From: Acorus gramineus
Taxonomy: Eukaryota > Streptophyta > Magnoliopsida > Acorales > Acoraceae
Assembly: GCA_030737835.1 (NCBI GenBank)
Contig: CM060850.1
Location: 21,378,615 to 21,442,614, forward strand
DNA: 64,000 nt
Reading direction: 5' to 3'
Numbering within the stretch: the stretch's first letter is position 1; each line of letters starts with the position of its first letter. The position numbers and the translations under genes were made by a program. The notes beneath the pieces are model-generated. The model was not told the DNA's origin, searched no databases, and saw only the letters and a list, made by a program, of their open reading frames with translations. Shown piece after piece: positions 48,201 to 57,401 of the stretch.

Positions 48201-49329
48201 TCTTGCTCACTTGCTCTTGTTTCCCATGAGTGAACTCATTCAACACCTTCAAAAACAAATCACCAAACTCTTCTCAAAACTAATTGAATTTTCACACTTC
48301 CAAATCTCCAAATGACCAAATCAACCCAAATACTTGAAGAAAAAAAACAAATACATGGGCTGTTTTTATTTGCAAGATATATGAACTTCTTATCATAGTG
48401 AAAACTGGAACACCCACTAGTGTTAATCAATCAAAAACAATGTTGGGTTTTTAATTCTTTCAAAATTTGTCACTAATCACTATTTCTACCATGCCCATTA
48501 GGGGTGCAACTTGGGCAGGTCAGGTAGAGCTCAACACAAACCCAACCCAAAGTTGGAGAAAGCCACCCAACCCAATCCGACCTTCAAACCAGAAAAGCTC
48601 AACCATAACCCAACCCACCAGGTTTGACGGGTTTGAATTTAAAAATGTCATTTTAAACAATTACAACTTTGCAAGAATCAATGCTCAAGAAAGATGAATA
48701 TGAGAAACATTTTTATTTAGAGAATAAAAGATGAAACTCTATAAATGAGACTCTATGTAAAAATAAATAGTACAATTCAAATTATAAATTAAAACACGAC
48801 TTAGAATATTTAAATTTACCCAAACCCTCAGCCCCAAACCCAACCCAAATCAGGTTTGGATTGCTCAGATTCAGGTTCAAGTTAAACCCAAACCCATCCA
48901 ATTATCAGATTGGGTCATATTTAACCCGCCCCAAATTGCGCCTCTTGCCCCAGTATCAAAACAACCCAAGAACCCTCAACCCCACCAAACCCAAAATTCA
49001 CCAAACAATCACAAAAGGTCTAATTTTGCCAAACAAAAAAAAAAAGAAAAAAAAAAGAAAAGGAGAGAACCACCCACCTCGTGATAGATATGATCAGAGT
49101 CAGGAGAAGACCCAGGCGCGGGTAGGCCAAGAGAAGCGCCGATAGCGGAGACGGCCGGCTTCAACTCCTTCACAGAGAGCTTGCCGTCTCTGTCCCTGTC
49201 GAGCTCACTGAACTTGTCGTCGACGAAGCTAGTGAAGGCCCTCTCATCCCCAACAAGTTCCCTTATATCCGACCCATCATAGACCGCCACCTTCTTCTTC
49301 TTCTTCTTTTCTTGAATGCCTCCCCCCAT
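45281..49329 (-). CDS. plant EF-hand calcium-binding protein
   Basis: Five phase-0 exons: 49329-49078, 48246-47950, 47319-47101, 46549-46421 and 45517-45281, giving 377 residues. The N-terminus (MGGGIQEKKKKKK) is Lys-rich and begins MG, so N-myristoylation is possible but not shown. One canonical EF-hand loop, D44-R-D-R-D-G-K-L-S-V-K-E55, follows a helix with FVDDKFSEL. The rest contains repeating helical units (EFKEVLSDILLGMAAGLNRDPIVI, FRKVVENIILRLKEHPVIV, FKKIMTEILGSIMLQLEGKPIVF), apparently three diverged copies of one module with degenerate EF-hand loops, each followed by PIV. The C-terminus is Ser/Thr-rich. Uncharacterised plant EF-hand proteins of this design exist; cellular role and target are unknown. 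Start: the first ATG, 82 nt downstream of a TATA-like box. Confidence 0.85.
46791..47086. repeat. tandem duplication, period 151 bp, in an EF-hand intron
   Basis: Units starting TCTCTTTAAGAACAATTGCA at 46791 and 46942 are about 97% identical and end ACCGAAGTAA at 46935 and 47086. The second unit ends only 15 bp from the exon 3 donor, so the duplication happened close to the splice site. Confidence 0.9.
48500..48945. mobile_element. hAT-like MITE in EF-hand intron 1
   Basis: The left end AGGGGTGCAACTTGGGCAGG matches the reverse complement of the right end (AGAGGCGCAATTTGGGGCGG) at about 16 of 20 bases. The flanks TGCCCATT and TGCCCCAG share the first five bases, a partial match to the 8-bp duplication of hAT elements. 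The interior is rich in AACCCAACCC motifs. Confidence 0.55.
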
Positions 49330-49410
49330 TCAATTAACTCTCCGTTTCACTTTTCACTTTGGCTTTTCTCCTCTGCTTTTGCTCTCCAAGTCTCTCGTGA
49401 GTTGTGACTC

Positions 49411-49420
49411 TTTATATACA
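49411..49420 (-). promoter_or_regulatory. TATA-like element of the EF-hand gene
   Basis: Minus strand TGTATATAAA, 82 nt upstream of the ATG, followed by a CT-rich leader. Confidence 0.45.
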
Positions 49421-49489
49421 GATATCTGCCACGGTTGGCCGTGCTTTTTGAATGATTTTGATTGAATAGGCTTTTATTGAAATTTAAGG

Positions 49490-49905
49490 GGAAAATTAAT
49501 TTTGGATCCCTAGAAAAAATTCTCAAATTATTTTTGTCTCTCAAATATTTAGATTTATTTTTAGGTCTTCAGTCCCCATTTTATAATTTGTTGTGTCCTT
49601 CTATCAAAACACCATTAAGTCTATCGACTATCATTATATTTTCTATTTTTACTTCTCCTTCTTTACTATCGATATACATTGTTAACAAGTCTGTATACAT
49701 TGTTAAATTATCTGTTTACACTATTAATATGTCTGTGTACATTGTTAAAAATGCAAAGACAAGGATAAAATTAGAAAAAAAAATAAAAAATAATCCTAAG
49801 AACCTAGAAATAATATCTCAACTAACTTTTAGGGACTTAAAATTAAGTTCTGATGTTCTAGGGACTTAACATTAATTTAGGAGTTTTCAGAGGACCTAGA
49901 AATAA
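49490..49905. repeat. weak inverted repeat around an AT-rich centre
   Basis: TTTTGGATCCCTAGAAAAAATTC-like blocks on the left and CTAGGGACTTAACATTAATTTAGG/GACCTAGAAATAATTTCC blocks on the right are partly complementary. The centre has four GTCTGT(A/T)TACATTGTTAA-like repeats (49691-49748). Possibly another degraded fold-back element. Confidence 0.35.
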
Positions 49906-49921
49906 TTTCCTTTTTTTATTG

Positions 49922-50193
49922 GGATTTTTAGTTTTAAGTCCTCATAAACTATATGATTTAGTGATTGATCCCTCACTTCTTCATATTTCGGTTTAACTCC
50001 CCAGATTTAAAGGGTATGTTCCTTTTTAATCCCTCCCAGGGACCTATCTCTAAATTATTTGATTTTTTTTAGTTCCTGAGAGGGACTAAAAACAAACATA
50101 CCCTTGAAATCTGGAGACTTAAATTAAAATAAGAAGAAGGAAGGGATCGATCGCTAAATCATATAGGTTACAGGGACTTAAAACTAAAAATCC
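49922..50193. mobile_element. Mutator-type fold-back MITE, copy 2
   Basis: It has the same arms as 31436-31709 (GGATTTTTAGTTTTAAGTCC at both ends, TAGTGATTGATCCCTCACTTC, CCCAGATTTAAAGG, CAGGGAC blocks) and almost the same length (272 bp). Flanks are T-rich and no unambiguous 9-bp duplication could be read. Confidence 0.75.
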
Positions 50194-50361
50194 ATTTTTT
50201 TTTATTTTGATAAGGTTGTGAGGGTTCGTGAAGGGGAAAAAGCCACCGGCCACGATGAGATTGTGACACGTGGTGATGGTGGGCGGTTGTTATGGTCCCC
50301 ACACATGAAAGTGACAGATTCCTCCTCGTGTGCTTTTCGTTTTTGGTTTATATTTTTTTTT

Positions 50362-50378
50362 TGGGGGGGGGGGGGGGG
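50362..50378. repeat. poly-G tract
   Basis: T-run followed by a run of about 17 G, similar in structure to 20141-20178. Confidence 0.8.
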
Positions 50379-50408
50379 ACCAATGTGAGATGAACATGTG
50401 GTGGACAA

Positions 50409-51360
50409 ATGTCTTGGGACAATTATTTACGGGCTATAGAGACAATCTAGATTTTGTGAATGTAAATCGTGCTTGTTTTACAAGTCGCAATTGAATTGAT
50501 GTTCTGTTCTCAGAATAGTCAACATGGTTGTTGTTACGTTTGCATTTACAAACAGTACTCCGACGCGGTCAAAATATAGTAACAATACATTTTTTTTCCT
50601 TTTCTTATGTCATTTTTTTTTATTTAAGAAAATAAAAATAACTGATAAGTTTCAGGCCCCTCATAAATCTCATGACATAGCATGGTTTGAATTATCAATT
50701 TTACCATAATTAATGGGACAATTATTATTGGTACTTGTAGAATCACGCGTGGAGGGGGCATTTAATCCTTTTTTTTTTCCTTTTTTAAATTTTAGTTTTT
50801 GAATCGTGCATTCATTTACATTGTAAAATTTGAGATTTTTTTTTGTTGATACCGTTTAGAATCGGATTTGGTCTTTATACGACTATCTAAGTTTTTTATC
50901 TGATCGAAAAATAACAATTGAATTCTTTTGGCTGCCATTTGAAATATCTACAGATTTAGGTGTGGTGTCTGTTTATTGTATATTTTTTCAATTATTTCAA
51001 TTTTTTTTCAATTTTTTATGTTAATTATGTTTTTTTTTATGTGAAACGTGGTTTTGAACATGGCATATCAGTTGTTTAACATTTGAATGTTAGTTACATA
51101 TTTATATCTTTTCTGGACTTCTATGCGGTTTTTTGTGATTTTGGCTATATGTTTTTGAATGTAACTAACTTATTACATGTTCTTACATACAAATGTAACT
51201 AACTTTAGACTAATATAATTGTGAAACAAAGTTTCATTTCAAAATATTAACGACTCTTAATATGATCTTAGTGGAATTATGAGTCATATTATTCTATTTT
51301 TAGTTTTTATATTTATTTGATTTTTAGTGATTACAACAGTACATTAGTTTTAATGATACT
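50409..51360. other. AT-rich spacer, no gene seen
   Basis: T-rich, with scattered GTTACAT and AATGTAACTAACTT motifs on both strands that continue to 52020. Confidence 0.45.
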
Positions 51361-51369
51361 TTTTTGCAT

Positions 51370-51600
51370 TTGAATGTAGAAAATACAATGGACTCGGTTA
51401 CATTTTCTGCGGAAGGCAGTCCGTAGAAAAATTTCATTATTAAAGTTGAGCAGCAATGTGCAGAAGCAATTGCGCTAAGTGTTGGAATGACATTTGATAC
51501 AGAAGAAGATGTGCGATTGTTTTATAACAATTTTGCTCGTAGTCAAGATTTTGGCATTGCAAAAATCCACAGGAAAAATCTACATGCACGTAACTCAAAT
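51370..51600 (+). pseudogene. FAR1/FRS-like (MULE-derived) N-terminal fragment
   Basis: From about 51452 the plus frame reads AEAIALSVGMTFDTEEDVR, then LFYNNFARSQDFGIAKIHRKN. The pattern G-M-x-F-x-(S/T)-E-E-x-x-x-x-F-Y-x-x-(F/Y)-A is the start of the FAR1 DNA-binding domain, which is shared with Mutator-like transposases. An upstream stop (TAG near 51423) and lack of continuation after about 51595 show a broken remnant. The (A/G)GTTACAT-rich surroundings (51060-52020) may be part of the same old element. Confidence 0.5.
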
Positions 51601-52299
51601 AGTTAGTTACATTTGCTGTGCAGTTATTTTCAGTTAGTTACATTTTAAATATAGTTACCTTTTGCATAGCAGTAACATGAAAAAAAAAACTGAAAATACA
51701 TATTAATTTAAAAAATGAATACAAAGAAATTTACATTAACATAACATAATTACTATGAAATGATGTTAGGTACTTTGTGCATATTAATAACAACAAAAAA
51801 CATATAATGATAAATAAACATAAATTATGACATACATACATGATACATGCATAACTGAAGAAAGTTTAGATTCCTCTAATAGTTAGTTACATTTACTGAG
51901 CACTTATATATACCAGTATCTACTTACAATTAATTACATTTAAATATAGTTACATTGCGCATAGCAGTAACATTGAACAAACTGAAAATACAAATTACTT
52001 AAATTTGGTTACATTCATCTGATTGTCAATATATTTTATTGTAAACAAGAACAGAAATTGGATATACATTCCAGTCATCTGTAAAAAAAAAAGTCAGTTA
52101 CTTTTTGTATCCATTCAAAAAAAAAAAAAAAAACTAGACAAAAAAAAAACAAAAACATCATATTCATGTAGTTATAAGATCTTGAAAAATAACAGAGAGG
52201 TTTTTTCAAATACCAAAAAAAGGTTTTGAAATGAGGGGTAATAAATCATTTCCATTTATAGAGCAGTGACAGTGACAATAAATCCTTTCCATTTATAAT
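51601..52299. other. AT-rich spacer with GTTACAT repeats
   Basis: AGTTACATTT(A/G)-type motifs recur at 51605, 51635, 51884, 51934 and 51949, together with A-runs. No gene. Confidence 0.4.
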
Positions 52300-53289
52300 T
52301 GTCACGCCCCAGGGCGGCCGTCCCCGAGACGTGGCAATAATAAATATCAGCTATCAATACCTGAGGTCAATAAAGACTCCAACACCAACACACAAGGTGG
52401 CAAAGCAAGGATAATGATAACTGACTGAAAAGCGGAAGCATAATATATAAACAATGTCTGTAAACCAACAACATTATTACAGACTCGAATACACAATGTT
52501 ATATATGTGTCACTTTTAACCTTCTGGTAACCATTGGACCATTCTGGCAGTTTTTCGATTTTTTTTCGTTTTTCGATCGAAACCGCTAAAATTTTGAGCT
52601 TTTAGCTATCACCATGAGATTTAGGGCTCCGATTAAAAATCTGACTGCATATTATGTGTCCTGGTGCCATTCCAAGCCGCTCACGAAAATTTTGTCGAAT
52701 TCCGGTAACGTTTCAGAATTTCACAGTTCCGCGGTGTATCCGGGTTTTGACCGAGCGAGAAGTCATTGGGAGACTTTGACTTGGTCAATGTGGACCCTTG
52801 ACTTGGTCAAATGATTTTGGATTTTTGTGTGGTTGGGTTGACTAGGGTCAAACCACACTTAAGCCTCCCTAAGCTAGCTTAAACCCTAATTAACCTAGCT
52901 TAGCCTAATCTAAATGAGGTTTGACTTTATTTAAGTGAAAGCTAAAAAGCTCATGCACTATTCATTGTCTTCTCCAAAAGTTTTTCTCTCTCCCCCTCTC
53001 TCTTTTTCAAGCTTTTGAGCCCCCTAGAGTCCTCAAACCCAAAAACCTAAATCATAGAAAGGCTAGATCGGGTCCCGATCTACGCCCCGGTGTTCTCGGA
53101 TTCGAATTCCGAGAAGTTTGGCCCCTTCATCCCCCCTCTTTTCTCCCCTGATTTGGGCCATTTCGAGGGCCAAGGGAGATCCCGGCGTTGGAGGCCTTTG
53201 GGGAAAGGTTTCGGTGCGCGGAGAGCTACCGAACATCCTCTCCTTCCCTTGGTAAGCCCTTTTTCCTCTCTTTTCTTGCTTAGATGTAT

Positions 53290-54240
53290 GTTAGGAGGAT
53301 GGTTTTGGGGTTGGGAGGCGGTCGGTGGCTGTGGGTGGCCGTCGGAGGGCTGTGGGTGGTGGTCGGAGGCCATTGGTGGCCGGGGGTGGGAGTTGGGTGG
53401 TCGGGCTAGGGGGTTAGGCAGTCCGGGCAGGGTGGGCGGCTGTCCCGGGTGAGTTGGCAGCGGGCGCAGCAGGCAGGCGCACCAGGTGGCCGGGCGCGCG
53501 AGTGTGTGCGCGCAGGCGTGCGCGCGGCGTGCGCTCGGGTGGTGCTGCGGGCGTGCTGGGCGCGCTGGGTAGGGCTGATAGGGCTAGGCGTGATGGGTAG
53601 GATGGCTGGGCTGTGCGCGCTGGCAGGCCGGGCAGGCAGGCTGGGCGCGCAGGCGAGCAGGGCAGGCGGTGCTCGGGCATCAGGCGGGCAGTGCCCGGGC
53701 GGGCAGGCGAGCGGTGCTCGGGCCACTCGGCGATGCGCGCAGGCAGGCAGCGCGGGCAAGCAACGCGGGCAGGCTGGCAGGCGCGCTGGGCGCGTGTTGC
53801 CGGGCGTGCGCGTGGGCGCTGGGTGAGGGTCCCGGGTGCTGGGCGCTGAGCGCTGGGCGCTGGGTCGCGGGTGCTGGGCGCTCGGTGCAGGAGCGCGCGC
53901 GGGGCGCTGGGTAGAGGCGCAGATGTGCGCGCGGTGAGGAGAGCAGTGGGTGCGAGCAGGTGGTGCGCGCGGGGTGCACGCGGGGCGAGGCGCTGGGCGC
54001 GCGGGGCATGCAGTGTGCGCGCGGGCCAGCGCGGGGCGTGCGGTGTGTGCGCGGGTTGCTGCGCTGGGGCGCAGTGGACGCGCGGTGCACCCGGGGAGCT
54101 TGGCGGCGTGTCCAGGCATGCGGGCAGGGGCTCGGCAGGGCGCCTGAGTGCGCGGGCTGAGGCGCGGCGGTGCATCCGGGGGCGGGTGGCCGTGCGGGTG
54201 GTTGCCGGGAGTGCGGGAGTGAGTCGGGGTGCTCGGGCTA
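53290..54240. repeat. GC-rich, G-skewed core of the solo LTR
   Basis: Imperfect GGCAGGCGAGCAGGGC, GCGCTGGGCGCTGGG and GTGCGCGCGGGG repeats with strong G-over-C skew and many CpG sites. Overlapping open frames occur on both strands (for example 53414-54175 minus), a by-product of GC-rich codons lacking stops. It corresponds to positions 1-405. Confidence 0.85.
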
Positions 54241-54709
54241 ACGTGCGTATGGGCCGTATGTACGTTTGCCCGAGTGTTGGGTACTTGTAGAATGTTTTTG
54301 TGTATTTTTGAGGTATTTGTGGATTTTACTCACCATATTAAATACCTGTCTTGCAGATCTTGACGGACGGTCGCGCGATGACCCAGATACCGGTGAGTGG
54401 GACGATCCAACCCAGTAGGGAGGCGTTACATGCACTTGGGCGTGTACCGTCCTCCCCTGGGCACCATAGTAAATATTAACCTGTTTAATATGAAAACTAT
54501 GTAAGCATGATAATCTGTAGTATGCATGCCACCCTAGATTTGTATGCTAGGAACTTATACCCTTAGGACACGTATAAGAACCATGCACCCTGTTATCATG
54601 TTTCCATGTTAGGAAAGCCCTGACCGATGCATGTTCCTATTTAATTTAATTTATTTAAATAAAAATGCGAGCATGTGATTATTAGTTTGACTTAGTGAAT
54701 ATCATAGGG

Positions 54710-55050
54710 GAGGGGCCTCGCGAGGACAGCGGTGAGACCCGGGCTAGGGTACTCCGTGTTCCTTGTTTGGTTGTCGGGATGTCCTATATCGGGACCTCAC
54801 GCTGCCCTCCCAAGGATTCTTTCCCCGTTAATATTCCAACCTTGTTATTATATGATATGTTCCCCGCATCTTGGTTATGCGCCCGGAGGAATTCTGAGGA
54901 ATTTATGACATCAGTAGAGTCTCCCATTCTCTGGATTAAAGGGCCTTGCGAAGTCAGCGTTGAGACCCGGGCTAGGGTACTCCGTGTTCCTTGTTTGGTT
55001 GTCGGGGTATCCTATATCGGGACCTCAAGGTGCCCTCCCAAGGTTTCTTT
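54710..55050 (+). repeat. direct repeats inside the LTR
   Basis: GGGCTAGGGTACTCCGTGTT and the following TTGTTTGGTTGTCGGG stretch occur near 54740 and 54970; the same pair is present near 895 and 1080 in the window-start copy. Confidence 0.8.
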
Positions 55051-55170
55051 TCTTTAGTTAAGGAATTCAGCGGATCCGAGTGGATCATATGCGATGGATA
55101 GGCTGTTCTGTTCCCTTCGTTGGATCCGTGTAGAGACTGCCCCAGCGTTAGAAAGGCCGTCCCTTCCGAG

Positions 55171-55292
55171 GGCTCCCATCAGTAGGCGCCTCCCGATATT
55201 TGTGACGGACTGTGCTGAAGTTGTGGGTGAAGGCTCCCATCAGTAGGCGCCTCCCGATATTTGTGACGGACTGTGCTGAAGTTGTGGGTGAA
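55171..55292 (+). repeat. 61-bp tandem duplication
   Basis: GGCTCCCATCAGTAGGCGCC units at 55171 and 55232 are identical over the whole period. The window-start copy (near 1380) has only one unit, so this duplication is specific to the solo LTR. Confidence 0.9.
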
Positions 55293-56395
55293 GGCCAAGC
55301 GGCCTACGGAGTGGAGGAGAGACTATCGGTGGACCAAGGGTGACCAACAGCCTAGTCAGTCCCAATATCCTATGTCACCCATAGAAGGGTGAGGGTGAGG
55401 GTGCGGTGGGTCAGCAATGGGGTGACCCACTGGTTGTGGAATTGGGGTCTAAGGATGATTATTAGATTAGTATGTCCCAATATCCTAAGTCACCTATTGA
55501 GGGGTGAGGGTGAGGGTGTGGTGGTTCGGTGATGTACGAACCACTGGATTTATGATGTTATGCCACTTTGAGGCTGGTTGTTGTTTAATTATGGTTAATA
55601 TAGCTGTGATGCATGGGTTGTGCTGTTCACTGAGCGTGTGGCTCCCCTCGCATAATTATTATTCTCCAGTATTATCTGAGCCGGACTTGAAGGAGGAGCT
55701 CCCCGAGGGATTTCATCAGTAGCGGAGTAGCGCTACGTCCCGCGAGTACCAGAGGTTATCAGCACCCCTTTTTGATTGTATGTATTATATTCCGTGCTTG
55801 GGCACGCAGTTGTATTTCATTTGGATGTCTTTGTATATATTGGCTCTCACAGGACAGATGATTGTGTATCGAGTCTGTAGTATGTTTTATTTACAGATTC
55901 AGTCTTTCGCTTCCGCATTTGGTGTATATATCATGTCAGCCTCTTTGTTGTCTGTGTGTCATTCTAGTTGCTTGTTTATGGTATATTATTGACCTCCTGT
56001 GTAGATTCTGATATTATATATACACTTGCCGCGTGCCGGGGACGCCCGGGGCGTGACACACAATCACTGTCCTGTGAGAGCCAAGTCTAGACCAAAGAAA
56101 ATACAACCTGTGCCACATGCACGATTTACAATACATACAATGACTCTAGGACTGCTGATAGCCTCGCACTCGCCACCCGCCGGAAGAACGCTCCACGCCC
56201 ATAAGACCACGCCACAGGAAGCTCCAGCTCCACGCCCAACATTGCCCCTGAAAAGAAACAGTATGCGAGGGGTGAGCTACAAGCTCAGTGAGTGGCTGGA
56301 AATCAATCACCATACAACAGTTCAATACATAAACAATTCCCTTTCAAGGTAAACATGGGTGGAAACCCATGGATAACAGGGTCACGCGGCGGCGT

Positions 56396-56780
56396 GACCA
56401 ACCTCACCCTCACCCTCACCCCCGGAGGGAGACTCTTGGGACTTTTGGGGAGAGACCATACCGTTGGTCGAGGAGACCCGGGATTACTGGTCCACACAAC
56501 ATTACTAGATCACCATCCTCACCCTCACCCTCACTCCCGGAGGGAGACTCTTGGGACTTTTGGGGAGAGACCATACCGTTGGTCGAGAAGACCCGGGATT
56601 ACTAGTCTACGCAACACTATTGGATCATCTACATCGAGATAACTGCCCAACGATGTCTTTGAACATCGATACAAGACCGGACCCAACAACTATGGGAACG
56701 GACGAACAACGAATGGGTCACGAGGCGACGTGTCTTCACCTCATCCTCACCCTCACTCCCGGAGGGAGACTCTTGGGACT
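56396..56780 (-). repeat. tandem repeats in the 3' LTR remnant
   Basis: CCCGGAGGGAGACTCTTGGG occurs at 56421, 56536 and 56758; the first two belong to units of 115 bp including CACCCTCACCCTCAC and GGAGAGACCATACCG. The 5' LTR has fewer units (57957, diverged 58180). Confidence 0.8.
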
Positions 56781-56821
56781 TTTGGAAGAGACTTAGACTG
56801 CTCTACACCCTTGGTCCACCG

Positions 56822-57110
56822 GTAGCCCTTTCCCCACGTAGCCTCTACCTGGTATACTCCCACGATCAGTACGCTTTCGAACGCATCGGTGGTACCTACG
56901 GATGGGAGCCCTCTGTCAGGACAGCTTTTCCAACGCCGGGGAGTTCCTACATCGGATCCAACGAAGGGGAGAACGATTCCACGCTCGCAATATCATTCGT
57001 TAGCCCTCTCCCGGGTAGCCTCTACCTGGTACACTCCCATGATAAGTACGCTCCCGAACGCATCGGTGGTACCTACGGATGGGAGCCCTCTGTCAGGACA
57101 GCTACAACCC
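56822..57110 (-). repeat. 178-bp direct repeat in the LTR
   Basis: TAGCCCT(T/C)TCCC...GTAGCCTCTACCTGGTA(T/C)ACTCCCA units at 56824 and 57001. The corresponding pair in the 5' LTR lies at 58242 and 58401 and is more diverged. Confidence 0.75.
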
Positions 57111-57380
57111 GGCCCTCTTCAACACGGACGACATTGGGAGTAAACATTCCATGTTCGCAAAGCGAACCCAATGGAGAAACAACTACTCTCGATAATCACT
57201 TATCGAGATATCGAATACTATTCAGTCGACCCAGTCGACAACTTAAGGGTGGGTCTAGAGGTGGCCTTGTCCACGTCCACGGATGCGAGGAGGCATGTCA
57301 GCAACCTAAGATAAACTTTTAAAACAAGAGAACTCGGATGACAGTCCTACGACTCATCATCTATACGACTAGACTTAAGC

Positions 57381-57396
57381 TCTGGCTCTGATACCA
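57381..57396 (-). other. tRNA-iMet primer-binding site
   Basis: The minus strand reads TGGTATCAGAGCCAGA five bases inside the LTR end. TGGTATCAGAGC is the standard plant initiator-Met priming sequence. Confidence 0.85.
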
Positions 57397-57401
57397 ACTT
57401 T

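Larger units (their letters stand above)
52497..56058 (+). mobile_element. solo LTR, 3562 bp, nested in the 3' LTR remnant
   Basis: It starts TGTTATATATGTGTCAC and ends GGGGCGTGACA. Perfect CACAA duplications flank it (52492-52496 and 56059-56063), and the surrounding LTR reads continuously across the site when compared with 57590-57620. It belongs to the same family as its host element but in opposite orientation. Layout: AT-rich start, leader-like CT-rich segment (52970-53040), GC-rich core 53290-54240, then the conserved right part with direct repeats. Confidence 0.92.

Noticed and set aside
53406-54290. Long overlapping open frames on both strands (up to 253 codons) in the GC-rich LTR core
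   Set aside because: They overlap in several frames, are low-complexity Ala/Arg/Pro/Gly, and arise because stop codons are AT-rich. They lie wholly within a solo LTR.
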